Of a stretch of 64,000 nt of DNA, positions 1 through 8,019 are shown piece after piece. Each line of letters starts with the position of its first letter. Within the stretch, counting starts at the first letter, position 1. The position numbers and the translations under genes are program-made. The notes beneath the pieces were generated by a model, which ran no database searches, had not been told where the DNA came from, and saw only the letters and a program-made list of their open reading frames with translations. This DNA is from JACQAP01 sp035548375 (GTDB taxonomy: Bacteria; Pseudomonadota; Gammaproteobacteria; Burkholderiales; JACQAP01): the NCBI GenBank assembly GCA_035548375.1, contig DASZTG010000048.1, positions 13,560-77,559 of the forward strand. The letters run 5' to 3'.

Positions 1-865
1 CGATGCTGGCGGCAACCTTCTCAATGAATCCGGCGTCCGGGCAAAGCAGCAGCGCTTGCGCCATCTCATCGTGCTCGGCCTGGGAGAAAAGGTCCATCGC
101 GATCCAGTCCGGATCCGTCGTGCCGTCGCAAATGACCAGGATTTCCGATGGGCCGGCCACCATGTCGATACCGACGACGCCGAAGACCTTGCGCTTGGCG
201 GCGGCGACATAGGCATTGCCTGGCCCGACGATCTTGTCCACCTGGGGGATGGACTGCGTCCCATAGGCCAGCGCGGCTATCGCCTGGGCACCGCCGATGG
301 TGAATACGCGATCCACGCCGGCCAGGCTTGCCGCGGCGAGCACGAGATCGCTGCGTTCGCCGCTTGGCGTCGGCACCACCATGACGATCTCCTCCACACC
401 CGCCACCTTGGCCGGCAGCGTGTTCATGAGAACCGTCGACGGATAGGCGGCTTTTCCGCCGGGAACATAGACCCCGACGCGATCGAGCGGCGTGATTTTC
501 TGTCCCAGCGTGGTGCCGTCCGGCTCGGAGTATTGCCATGACGTCATCGCCTGCCGCTCATGGTACGCACGGATGCGCATCGCAGCCTGCTCCAGGGCAT
601 CGCGGCGCTGCGCCGACAGGCCGCGCAGGGCCGCATCAAGGTCCGCCGACGGAACTTCAAGCTCGGACAGCGAGCTCGCGGCAAGCCGGTCGAACTTCCT
701 GGTGTACTCCAGCACGGCTGCATCGCCGCGAGCCTTGACGTCCCGCAGGATGCCGTCCACTGCTTTCTCGATGCCCTCGTCCTGCGCGCTTTCGAAGGCA
801 AGCAATCCCGCCAGCCTGGAATCGAAATCCGCATCGCTGGTCGACAGCCGCGCGATGGTGCTCAT
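1..865 (-). CDS. hisD: Histidinol dehydrogenase, 3' end missing
   Basis: HisD is the zinc enzyme that oxidises L-histidinol to L-histidine in two NAD-dependent steps, the last reactions of histidine biosynthesis in the cytoplasm. The gene runs off the window edge, so only about the first 288 residues are visible. They show the family's DRVGVYVPGGKAAYPS segment, the GGAQAIAALAYGT segment and VDKIVGPGNAYVAAAKR, which are diagnostic. The ATG at 865 overlaps the TGA of hisG as ATGA, which indicates translational coupling. Nothing looks disrupted in the visible part. Family assignment is firm; completeness cannot be judged. Confidence 0.96.
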   Translation of the reverse strand, partial: MSTIARLSTSDADFDSRLAGLLAFESAQDEGIEKAVDGILRDVKARGDAAVLEYTRKFDRLAASSLSELEVPSADLDAALRGLSAQRRDALEQAAMRIRAYHERQAMTSWQYSEPDGTTLGQKITPLDRVGVYVPGGKAAYPSTVLMNTLPAKVAGVEEIVMVVPTPSGERSDLVLAAASLAGVDRVFTIGGAQAIAALAYGTQSIPQVDKIVGPGNAYVAAAKRKVFGVVGIDMVAGPSEILVICDGTTDPDWIAMDLFSQAEHDEMAQALLLCPDAGFIEKVAASI

Positions 866-1527
866 TGCCGTGCCGCCTCCTTGACCGCCGCCGCGCGGAA
901 GGCATCGATGACGGGCTGGATAGCCGTGCGCTTGAGCTTGAGGGCCGCCTGATTGACGACCAGCCTCGCGCTGATCGGCATGATTTCCTCGACCGCCTTG
1001 AGCTGGTTGGCGAGCAGCGTATTGCCGCTGGAAACCAGGTCCACGATCGCATCGGCGAGCCCGACCAACGGCGCCAGCTCCATCGAGCCGTACAACTTGA
1101 TGAGATCGACGTGGACCCCTTTCGCAGCAAAATGCTCGCGTGCAGTCTTCAGGTACTTGGTGGCCACGCGCAGGCGCGCGCCCTGCCTCACCGCGGTTTC
1201 GTAGTCGAAACTCGCCGGCACCGCCACCATCATGCGGCACTTCGCGATGTCCAGGTCGAGCGGCTGGTAGAGGCCGGTGCCGCCATGCTCGAGCAGCACG
1301 TCCTTGCCGGCGATGCCGAGGTCGGCCGCGCCATATTGCACGTAGGTCGGCACATCGGAAGCGCGCACGATGATCAGGCTCACGTCCGGCCGGTTCGTCT
1401 TGAGGATCAGCTTGCGCGACGTTTCCGGATCCTCGGTCGCGACGATGCCCGCGGCCTTCAGCAGCGGCGCGGTTTCCTCGAAAATCCGCCCCTTGGACAG
1501 GGCGATCTTGATGCTCATGGCTGTCAT
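862..1527 (-). CDS. hisG: ATP phosphoribosyltransferase, short form
   Basis: HisG joins ATP and PRPP, the first committed step of histidine synthesis. The protein begins near IKIALSKGRIFEE and is about 218-221 residues long. That is the short form, which lacks the C-terminal regulatory domain and in known systems needs HisZ as a partner; hisZ is not in the window. The PRPP-binding stretch is visible as DAIVDLVSSGNTL. Two in-frame ATGs exist at 1527 and 1518. An AAGG lies 4 nt before the upstream one, so 1527 was chosen, though the downstream start matches the family better. It lies 10 nt after murA and overlaps hisD by ATGA, so the three are probably co-transcribed. Confidence 0.96.
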   Translation of the reverse strand: MTAMSIKIALSKGRIFEETAPLLKAAGIVATEDPETSRKLILKTNRPDVSLIIVRASDVPTYVQYGAADLGIAGKDVLLEHGGTGLYQPLDLDIAKCRMMVAVPASFDYETAVRQGARLRVATKYLKTAREHFAAKGVHVDLIKLYGSMELAPLVGLADAIVDLVSSGNTLLANQLKAVEEIMPISARLVVNQAALKLKRTAIQPVIDAFRAAAVKEAARQ

Positions 1528-1537
1528 GTCGCCTTGT

Positions 1538-2791
1538 TCAATGCGCGCGCTTGATGCGCGCGCCAAGCTGGCCAAGTTTTTCTTCGATGCATTCGTACCC
1601 GCGATCCAGGTGATAGATCCGGTCCACCATCGTTTCGCCTTTCGCGACCAGGCCGCCGAGGACCAGGCTCGCCGAGGCGCGCAAATCGGTTGCCATGACG
1701 CTGGCTCCCTGCAGGTCATCGACGCCGTGCACGATCGCGGTATTGCCCTCGACCTCGATGTTGGCGCCCAGGCGGCGCAATTCCTGCACGTGCATGAACC
1801 GGTTTTCGAAAATGGTCTCGGTGACCACCGCCGTGCCTTCGGCAACGCTGTTCAGCGCCATGAACTGCGCCTGCATGTCCGTCGGAAACGCCGGGTAGGG
1901 TGCGGTGCGCAGGCTAACGGCATTCAGCGCACCGTTCGTCGACAGACGGATCCAGTCCTCGCCTTGCTCGATGTGGGCGCCGGCTTCCTGCAGCTTGCCA
2001 ATGACCGCATCGAGGATGCTGCCCCGCGTGCCCTTGAGCCTGACATCGCCGCCGGTTGCGGCCGCCGCGCACAGGAAGGTGCCGGTCTCGATGCGATCGG
2101 GCATGATCCTGTGGGTGGCGCCGCGCAGGTCGCTCACGCCTTCGATGGTGATGACATCGCTGCCCGCGCCCTTTACGCGCGCGCCCATGGCGTTCAGGCA
2201 ATCCGCCAGGTCGACGACCTCGGGTTCGCGCGCGGCATTTTCAAGCACCGTGACGCCATCTGCCAGCGCCGCCGCCATCATCAGGTTTTCCGTGCCCGTC
2301 ACGGTTACGAGGTCGAGCACGATGTGCGTGCCCTTCAATCGCTTGGCCCGCGCCAGGATGTAGCCTTGCTGGATGTCGATTTGCGCGCCCATCGCCTGCA
2401 GGCCCTTGATATGCAGGTCGACCGGGCGCTGCCCGATCGCACACCCGCCCGGTAACGAGACCCGCGCTTCGCCGAAGCGCGCCACCATCGGCCCGAGCAC
2501 CAGGATCGAGGCGCGCATGGTCTTCACCAGCTCGTACGGCGCGGAGAGGTTGTGAAGGCGCGCGGCCGTCAGCCCGACGCCCAGTTTCTCGTCGAGTGAA
2601 ACCTCGACGCCCATCTGGCCGAGCAGGTTCAGCGTCGTGGTCACGTCGCGCAAATGCGGCACGTTCTGAAGCCTGAGCGTCCCGGACGTGAGCAGCGAGG
2701 CGCAGAGAATCGGCAAAGCCGCGTTCTTGGCGCCGGAAATGCGAACTTCCCCGGTCAGCGGCACGCCGCCCTGGATGACGAGTTTGTCCAC
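1538..2791 (-). CDS. murA: UDP-N-acetylglucosamine 1-carboxyvinyltransferase
   Basis: MurA transfers enolpyruvate from PEP to UDP-GlcNAc, the first committed step of peptidoglycan synthesis in the cytoplasm. The 417-residue length is normal. The substrate-binding SGAKNA motif (Lys22, Asn23) is near the start and the catalytic loop reads LPGGCAIGQRPVD, with Cys117 in the position that fosfomycin alkylates. The enzyme therefore has the fosfomycin-sensitive type of active site. It sits between ibaG and hisG on the minus strand with 10-13 nt spacings. The linkage of murA to his genes is a common betaproteobacterial arrangement. Confidence 0.98.
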   Translation of the reverse strand: MDKLVIQGGVPLTGEVRISGAKNAALPILCASLLTSGTLRLQNVPHLRDVTTTLNLLGQMGVEVSLDEKLGVGLTAARLHNLSAPYELVKTMRASILVLGPMVARFGEARVSLPGGCAIGQRPVDLHIKGLQAMGAQIDIQQGYILARAKRLKGTHIVLDLVTVTGTENLMMAAALADGVTVLENAAREPEVVDLADCLNAMGARVKGAGSDVITIEGVSDLRGATHRIMPDRIETGTFLCAAAATGGDVRLKGTRGSILDAVIGKLQEAGAHIEQGEDWIRLSTNGALNAVSLRTAPYPAFPTDMQAQFMALNSVAEGTAVVTETIFENRFMHVQELRRLGANIEVEGNTAIVHGVDDLQGASVMATDLRASASLVLGGLVAKGETMVDRIYHLDRGYECIEEKLGQLGARIKRAH

Positions 2792-2804
2792 TTTTTGCGG
2801 GAGG

Positions 2805-3041
2805 CTAGCGGGCAGCCCAGTCTTCAGGGGTGAAGGTTTTCATGGACAGCGCGTGGATTTCCTCGCGCATCCGGTCCCCCAGCGCCTTGTAGACCACCTG
2901 GTGCTGCTGGACGCGCGACTTTCCCCTGAATTCGGAACTGACGATCACGGCTTCGAAGTGGTGGCCATCGCCCGACACGTCGACGTGATCGCACGTGAGG
3001 TTCTGCTGGATATAGGACTTCACCTGATCGGGGCTGACCAT
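2805..3041 (-). CDS. ibaG: BolA/IbaG-family protein
   Basis: A 78-residue BolA-family protein. It contains the family core VDVSGDGHHFEAVIVSSEFRGKS, followed by QHQVVYKALGDRM and the conserved EIHALSMKTFTP end. BolA proteins bind monothiol glutaredoxins through [2Fe-2S] clusters, and the IbaG branch is linked to acid stress and envelope lipid homeostasis. The ATG at 3041 is preceded by GAAAG. The gene sits 11 nt after the ABC permease and 13 nt before murA; the mla-ibaG-murA order is also found in Escherichia coli, which supports IbaG rather than BolA proper. Confidence 0.9.
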   Translation of the reverse strand: MVSPDQVKSYIQQNLTCDHVDVSGDGHHFEAVIVSSEFRGKSRVQQHQVVYKALGDRMREEIHALSMKTFTPEDWAAR

Positions 3042-3052
3042 AAAAACGACTT

Positions 3053-3826
3053 TCAGTGCCGCAGCTTGTAGCCGCGTTTCAGTAACGACAAGGTCACGAA
3101 TGATAAGGCCAAAAGGCAGGCCCCCACAATCGCGAAACTGAGCACGGGCGACACGTCCGAGACGCCAAAGAAGCCGTAGCGGAAGCCGTCGATCATGTAG
3201 AAGAAAGGATTGAAGCGGGACACTTCCTGCCAGAACACCGGCAGCGAATGGATCGAATAGAAGACGCCTGAGAGGAAGGTAAGCGGAACGATGATGAAGT
3301 TCTGGAAGGCGGCAAGCTGGTCGAACTTGTCCGCCCAGATGCCGGCGATGATGCCCAGGGTTCCGAGCAGCCCCGAACCCAGCAAGGCGAAGCCCAGTAT
3401 CCAGAAGACATTCTGCAACGGAATCGGAACGAACATCGCGGTAACCGCGAAGACGCCGAGGCCGACCAGCACCCCGCGCACCACCGACGCCAGGACATAA
3501 GCCGCGAAGAAATCCAGGTGGGAAAGCGGCGGCAGCAGGACGAAAATGATGTTGCCGGTGATTTTCGACTGGATGAGGCTGGATGAGCTGTTGGCAAAGG
3601 AGTTCTGCAGCAGCGACATCATCGCCAGGCCGGGAATGAGGAATGCCGTATAGCGAACGCCTGGATAGACCTGAACATGATCTTCGAGGACGTGGGAGAA
3701 AATCAGCAGGTAGAGCAACGCCGTCAACACCGGCGCGAGCACGGTCTGGAAACTCACCTTGCGAAAACGCGTGATCTCCTTGCGAAACAGCGTCGAAAAA
3801 CCGCTCGCCTGGCGGGACGCGTTCAT
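3053..3826 (-). CDS. ABC-2 type exporter permease (YadH-like)
   Basis: A 257-residue inner-membrane permease with about six hydrophobic segments. It has the ABC-2 family pattern: an amphipathic N-terminus (TLFRKEITRFRKVS), a segment around YTAFLIPGLAMMSLLQNSF, and the conserved FNPFFYMIDGFRYGFFG loop near the end. Its ATG overlaps the stop of the ATPase gene upstream (ATGA), so the two form one coupled transporter. The substrate is unknown; relatives export drugs, polysaccharides or lipids. Its position next to the Mla genes suggests an envelope role, but that is inference. Confidence 0.92.
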   Translation of the reverse strand: MNASRQASGFSTLFRKEITRFRKVSFQTVLAPVLTALLYLLIFSHVLEDHVQVYPGVRYTAFLIPGLAMMSLLQNSFANSSSSLIQSKITGNIIFVLLPPLSHLDFFAAYVLASVVRGVLVGLGVFAVTAMFVPIPLQNVFWILGFALLGSGLLGTLGIIAGIWADKFDQLAAFQNFIIVPLTFLSGVFYSIHSLPVFWQEVSRFNPFFYMIDGFRYGFFGVSDVSPVLSFAIVGACLLALSFVTLSLLKRGYKLRH

Positions 3827-4731
3827 GACCAGTCCCTGCGCATGATGCCGACGAACACTTCCTCGAGGTCGGGCTGTTCCAGTTCCATGAAAGCGACCGA
3901 CAGGCCCGCTTGCCGGATCTGCGCAAGCACCGCCTCGATTTCGGAATAGTCGCGCAAGGCGAGCAGGAATTCGCCGTCCGCGGGCGTAGTTGCCAGCATG
4001 GGCAGCAGCGCATCCGGCAACGCTCCCTGCGCCAACCTGAGCCGAAGGTGCGCACCGGAATGACCTTTGAGCAGGTTCTCGGTGGAATCGAGCGCAACCA
4101 GCTTGCCCTGCTTGAGCATGCCGACCCGGCTGCATAAGGCCTCGGCTTCGTCGAGATAGTGCGTGGTCAGGACGACCGTATGGCCTTCGCCGTTGAGTTG
4201 CCGGATGAATTGCCACAATCCCTGGCGCAATTCCACGTCCACGCCTGCGGTGGGCTCGTCGAGGATGATGACCGGCGGCTTGTGCACGAGGGCTTGCGCC
4301 ACCAGTACTCGCCTCTTCATGCCGCCGGAGAGCGACCGCATGTTGAAATCGGCCCGGTTCGTGAGATCGAGCCGGGCCATGACCTCGTCTATCCATGCGT
4401 CGTTGCGACCGAGTCCGAAATAGCCGGACTGGAACTGGAGCGTCTCGCGCACGGTGAAGAAGGGATCGAATACCAGCTCCTGAGGCACCACGCCGAGCGA
4501 ACGCCGGGCGTCCCGATAGTCGAGCACGACGTCATGGCCCATGACCTTCAGGCTGCCCGAATCCGCCCTGGCCAGGCCGGCCAGGATGCTGATCAGCGTC
4601 GTCTTGCCGGCGCCGTTGGGACCGAGCAGCGCGAAGAACTCGCCCTGCGCTATGTCGAGCTCGATGTCGACGAGCGCCCGCACTTCTCCATAGGTCTTGG
4701 AGACCTTCCGTATTTCGATGGCGGGTTGCAC
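3823..4731 (-). CDS. ABC exporter ATP-binding protein (YadG-like)
   Basis: A 302-residue ATPase subunit for the adjacent ABC-2 permease. The Walker A motif GPNGAGKT is at residues 37-44, the signature LSGGMKRR and Walker B VIILDEP follow, and the switch histidine lies in LTTHYLDEAEAL. The last ~80 residues form the DUF4162-like extension common in ABC-2 exporters. It starts 42 nt after mlaB on the same strand, so it may share the mla transcript. Substrate unknown. Confidence 0.94.
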   Translation of the reverse strand: MQPAIEIRKVSKTYGEVRALVDIELDIAQGEFFALLGPNGAGKTTLISILAGLARADSGSLKVMGHDVVLDYRDARRSLGVVPQELVFDPFFTVRETLQFQSGYFGLGRNDAWIDEVMARLDLTNRADFNMRSLSGGMKRRVLVAQALVHKPPVIILDEPTAGVDVELRQGLWQFIRQLNGEGHTVVLTTHYLDEAEALCSRVGMLKQGKLVALDSTENLLKGHSGAHLRLRLAQGALPDALLPMLATTPADGEFLLALRDYSEIEAVLAQIRQAGLSVAFMELEQPDLEEVFVGIMRRDWS

Positions 4732-4773
4732 GGATCGATTCGAATCGGTGGAAAGGGAATGCCCGGTGGAACG

Positions 4774-5055
4774 CTAGCTGGCGCAGGGTAGCAGATCGAT
4801 GACCCCGTACATCCCCGCAAGGTTGCGCAGGTTCGGGCCGAGGTTGGCATAGGCGATGCGCCGCCCGCCATTGCGCGAACGCCTGGTCCATTCCATGAGC
4901 AGGCTCAGGGCGGACGAATCCGCGGCAGTGACGCCGGCAAGATCGACGATGATGTCGCTTCCTTCCATCGCATCGCCTTCCGCAAGGAGGGCGGCGGCGG
5001 TGGCGAACGTCATCGGCCCTTCGACCAGGTACCGGTCGGCCTTTCTGACGATCAT
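4774..5055 (-). CDS. mlaB: STAS-domain protein of the Mla transporter
   Basis: A 93-residue cytoplasmic STAS-domain protein. In the MlaFEDB complex this subunit binds the ATPase MlaF and stabilises it. The core DIIVDLAGVTAADSSALSLLMEW matches the STAS strand-helix with the conserved Asp-Ser-Ser. It overlaps mlaC by 4 nt (ATGA) and is the last mla gene of the operon. Sequence alone is not highly specific for MlaB, but the context decides it. Confidence 0.9.
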   Translation of the reverse strand: MIVRKADRYLVEGPMTFATAAALLAEGDAMEGSDIIVDLAGVTAADSSALSLLMEWTRRSRNGGRRIAYANLGPNLRNLAGMYGVIDLLPCAS

Positions 5056-5702
5056 TTGACGGCCGGCGGCGGGGGCGTCTTGGCGGAATTCTTCTCGACC
5101 AGGCTCTTGATCAGCCCGTCGATGCCGCCGTTCTGGATTTCCTGCGCGAACAGGTTGCGGTAGTTGATGATCAGGCTTGCGCCGGCGACCCGCACGTCAT
5201 AGACCTTCCAGCCTTCCGGCGTGCTGTTCATGTCGTAGTCGACGCCGATGGGCTGGGCGCCGCCGGGCAGCTTGATCAGGGTCTGCACGCTTGCCTCGGT
5301 ATCGCCGGGCTTCATCTTGAAGGGACGGTACTCGACGGCAATTCCGGCGTAGGCGGTGAACGCCGCTGAATACGAGCGCACGAGCAGGGTGCGGAATTCC
5401 TTGATCAGCGATTCGCGCTGTGGCGGCGTCGCGTCGCGCCAGGGACGTCCGACCGCGAGCCGGGTCATGCGCTCGAAATCGAAGTGCGGCGCGACCTTGT
5501 CCTCTATCAGCTGGACGATTTTCGACACGTTGCCGGCGCGGATGTCCTTGTCGTTGCGCACGACCGTCAGCACTTCCTCGGTGGTCTTGCGCACGAGAAC
5601 GTCTGGCGGCGAATCCTCCGCCATCGCCGGCAGTGCGAAGGCCTGTGCCGTCAAAAGCGCCGCGAGCCACCGCCACGTCGTTGCTGCTCCAGATTGCCGC
5701 AT
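5052..5702 (-). CDS. mlaC: Periplasmic phospholipid-binding protein MlaC
   Basis: MlaC shuttles phospholipids through the periplasm between the outer-membrane MlaA complex and the inner-membrane MlaFEDB complex. The 216-residue precursor has a signal peptide ending at about ALPAMA|EDSP. The mature part carries the family pattern: KIVQLIEDKVAPHFDFERMTRLAVG, then an RTLLVRSYSAAF segment and a C-terminal YDVRVAGASLIINYRNLF. It lies 19 nt after mlaD. No mlaA is visible in the window. Confidence 0.94.
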   Translation of the reverse strand: MRQSGAATTWRWLAALLTAQAFALPAMAEDSPPDVLVRKTTEEVLTVVRNDKDIRAGNVSKIVQLIEDKVAPHFDFERMTRLAVGRPWRDATPPQRESLIKEFRTLLVRSYSAAFTAYAGIAVEYRPFKMKPGDTEASVQTLIKLPGGAQPIGVDYDMNSTPEGWKVYDVRVAGASLIINYRNLFAQEIQNGGIDGLIKSLVEKNSAKTPPPPAVK

Positions 5703-5721
5703 GGATGCCTTTCCGTGTGAA

Positions 5722-6195
5722 CTACTGTTTTCCAGGATTGTTCTCCGCCGCCTTGCCGTACAGGAACTGGCCGATCACCTTTTCCAGCACGATCGCGGAC
5801 TGAGTAACCTTGAGCCTATCCCCGTCCTTCAGGTTCTGGTCGTCGCCGCCGCCATCCATGCCGACATATTGCTCGCCGAGCAAGCCTGCCGTCAGGATGG
5901 ATGCCGAAGAGTCTTTCGGAAACGGGTAGCGCTTGTCGATGCGCAGCGCAACATTCGCGCGGAAGGTATGCGTATCGAGCGAAATACCCTCGACCCGCCC
6001 GACCACGACTCCCGCGCTTTTCACCGGCGCGCGTACCTTCAGTCCGCCGATGTTGTCGAATGCCGCGATCACGCGGTATCCATCCGACTCGCTCACGCTG
6101 CTGGCGTTCCCGACCTTGAGCGCCAGCACGAACAGCGCGGCGACTCCCGCGGTGACGAAAATACCGACCCATAGATCCAGAGTTGTCCGTTGCAT
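5722..6195 (-). CDS. mlaD: MCE-domain protein MlaD
   Basis: MlaD is the single-pass inner-membrane MCE protein that forms a hexameric periplasmic ring on the Mla transporter. The 157-residue protein has one N-terminal transmembrane helix (about residues 8-27). The MCE domain follows, with NIGGLKVRAPVKSAGVVVGRVE and the later LTAGLLGEQYVGMDGG turn. A short C-terminal helix (LEKVIGQFLYG) fits the pore-lining helix of family members. The gene follows mlaE by 3 nt. Confidence 0.95.
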   Translation of the reverse strand: MQRTTLDLWVGIFVTAGVAALFVLALKVGNASSVSESDGYRVIAAFDNIGGLKVRAPVKSAGVVVGRVEGISLDTHTFRANVALRIDKRYPFPKDSSASILTAGLLGEQYVGMDGGGDDQNLKDGDRLKVTQSAIVLEKVIGQFLYGKAAENNPGKQ

Positions 6196-6198
6196 GAT

Positions 6199-6993
6199 TC
6201 AGACTCCCGTAAACATGAAGGCCGTCAGTACGAAGTCGAGGGCGAGGACGGCAAGCGCCGAGGTCACGACCGTGCGTGTGACGGCATGCGACACGCCTTC
6301 CGCGGTTGGCGGCGCGTCATAGCCTTCGAACAGCGCGATCGCGGTGACGGCCGCGCCGAATACGATGGTCTTGATGACGCCGTTGACGATGTCGTTGCGC
6401 AAGTCGACGTTCGATTGCATTTGCGACCAGAACGCACCCGAATCCACGCCGATGATGACGACGGTAATCAGATAGCCGCCGAATATCCCCATCACGCTGA
6501 AGATCGCGGCCAGCAGCGGCATGGAAAAGAATCCGCCCCAGAACATCGGGCTGATGACCCGTGCGAACGGGTCCACCGCCATCATCTCCATTGCCGAGAG
6601 CTGCTCCGTCGATTTCATGATGCCGAGTTCGGCCGTCATTGCCGAGCCTGCCCGGCTGGCGAACAACAAGGCCGCGACCACCGGGCCCAGCTCGCGCACG
6701 AGCGCCAGCGCAACCAGCGTACCCACCGCTTCTGCGGAGCCGTAGCGCTTGAGCGTCTCATAGCCCTGCAGGCCGAGGACAAGCCCGACGAACAGCCCGG
6801 ACACGATGATGATGATGAGCGAGAGGACGCCGGCGAAATGCAGCTCGTCTATGGTCAGGTGGAAACGGCGGAAGGACATGCCCGATCGCAACATGACGAG
6901 GCCCATGAATCGCGTGGCCGCGCCCAGGCGCCAGACGGCATTGATGGACCTGCGACCCACCAGCCTGATTCCCGCGGCAAGGGTGTTGACCAT
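6199..6993 (-). CDS. mlaE: Mla transporter permease MlaE
   Basis: MlaE is the permease of the phospholipid-trafficking ABC transporter. The 264-residue protein has the MlaE/YrbE core: LVRELGPVVAALLFASRAGSAMTAELG, then EQLSAMEMMAVDP and the following run of hydrophobic helices. Its ATG overlaps the mlaF stop by one base (TGATG). Length and motif spacing are normal for the family. Confidence 0.96.
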   Translation of the reverse strand: MVNTLAAGIRLVGRRSINAVWRLGAATRFMGLVMLRSGMSFRRFHLTIDELHFAGVLSLIIIIVSGLFVGLVLGLQGYETLKRYGSAEAVGTLVALALVRELGPVVAALLFASRAGSAMTAELGIMKSTEQLSAMEMMAVDPFARVISPMFWGGFFSMPLLAAIFSVMGIFGGYLITVVIIGVDSGAFWSQMQSNVDLRNDIVNGVIKTIVFGAAVTAIALFEGYDAPPTAEGVSHAVTRTVVTSALAVLALDFVLTAFMFTGV

Positions 6994-7796
6994 CAGCGCC
7001 CGAGTCCGAGGTCTTCGCCATAGGAAGGCGAGCTGTAGTGAAACGGCACCGGGCCATCGCCTTCGCCGTGCACGAATTGATGCACGAACGGCACCGTCGA
7101 GTCGGCGACTTCCTTCGGAGTCCCTTGCGCGACCACCTTCCCTTCGGAAAGAAAATACACGTGATCGACGATCTTCAGCGATTCCTGGACGTCATGCGTC
7201 ACGACGATGGAAGTCGCGCCGAGCGCGTCGTTCAACCGGCGAATGAGGTTGCCGATGATGCCCACCGAAATGGGGTCGAGGCCGGTGAAGGGTTCGTCGT
7301 ACATGATGAGGGCAGGATCGAGGGCGATGGCTCGCGCCAGGGCGACCCGTCGTGCCATTCCGCCAGAAAGCTCGGCGGGCTTGAGGGCGTGCGCACCGCG
7401 CAGCCCGACCGCATGCAGTTTCATCAGCACCAGGTCCCGGACCATCGATTCCGGCAGGTCGGTGTGCTCCCGCATGGGAAAGGCAACGTTGTCGAAGACG
7501 CTCAGGTCGGTGAACAAGGCGCCGAACTGGAACAGCATGCCCATCCTGCGGCGCAGCGCATAGAGCTCATCGTGCGCCAGCGCATGCACGGCCTTCGATT
7601 CGATCCGGACTTCGCCGCCGGAGGGCTTCAATTGCCCGCCGATCAACCGCAGTATCGTCGTCTTGCCCGTTCCGCTGCCGCCCATGATCGCGATGACTTT
7701 TCCGCGCGGGAAGGCCATGTCGACGCCACGCAGGATGGGACGCCGGTCGTAGGAAAAATCGACACGCGAAAATTCAACGAAATTGTCGGTGGACAC
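6993..7796 (-). CDS. mlaF: Mla transporter ATPase MlaF
   Basis: MlaF powers the Mla phospholipid transporter. From the chosen GTG the protein has 267 residues, close to E. coli MlaF (269). Walker A GGSGTGKT is at residues 39-46, the signature reads LSGGMARR and Walker B LIMYDEPFTGLDP. The reading frame stays open upstream, with ATGs at 7850 and 7949. The GTG was chosen because homology begins there (DNFVEFSRVDFSYD) and because a TACAAT -10-like hexamer lies between it and the upstream ATG. There is no clear ribosome binding site for any of the starts, so the exact start is uncertain. Confidence 0.93.
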   Translation of the reverse strand: MSTDNFVEFSRVDFSYDRRPILRGVDMAFPRGKVIAIMGGSGTGKTTILRLIGGQLKPSGGEVRIESKAVHALAHDELYALRRRMGMLFQFGALFTDLSVFDNVAFPMREHTDLPESMVRDLVLMKLHAVGLRGAHALKPAELSGGMARRVALARAIALDPALIMYDEPFTGLDPISVGIIGNLIRRLNDALGATSIVVTHDVQESLKIVDHVYFLSEGKVVAQGTPKEVADSTVPFVHQFVHGEGDGPVPFHYSSPSYGEDLGLGR

Positions 7797-7826
7797 GTAA
7801 GAGTCGACTGGTGAAAACTGGGCCGC

Positions 7827-7832
7827 ATTGTA
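7827..7832 (-). promoter_or_regulatory. Possible -10 element for the mla operon
   Basis: TACAAT on the minus strand, about 30 nt before the GTG chosen for mlaF. No good -35 hexamer is seen at 16-18 nt, so this is a weak call. It lies in the 223-nt divergent gap between mlaF and the pilus response regulator, where no other clear promoter was found. Confidence 0.3.
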
Positions 7833-8019
7833 TCGGAGTGTGGCATCCATCGGCGTGCCGGCTCCGTGGCGTGTTCGACTTCCTCCATGCCGCGCGAGTT
7901 GCAGGCGATCCCATTTCGATCGCTGCGAGGCGCGCCCGCGCGAGGGCACGTAAGTCTATGAACAATCAAGCCCTTATGGCACAATGATTATCGATTGCAC
8001 AGGGGCGGGAATTGATCGC

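Noticed and set aside
7977..7998. TGGCAC followed by TTGC upstream of the pilus response regulator
   Set aside because: GG and GC are 17 nt apart instead of 10, so it cannot be a sigma54 promoter.
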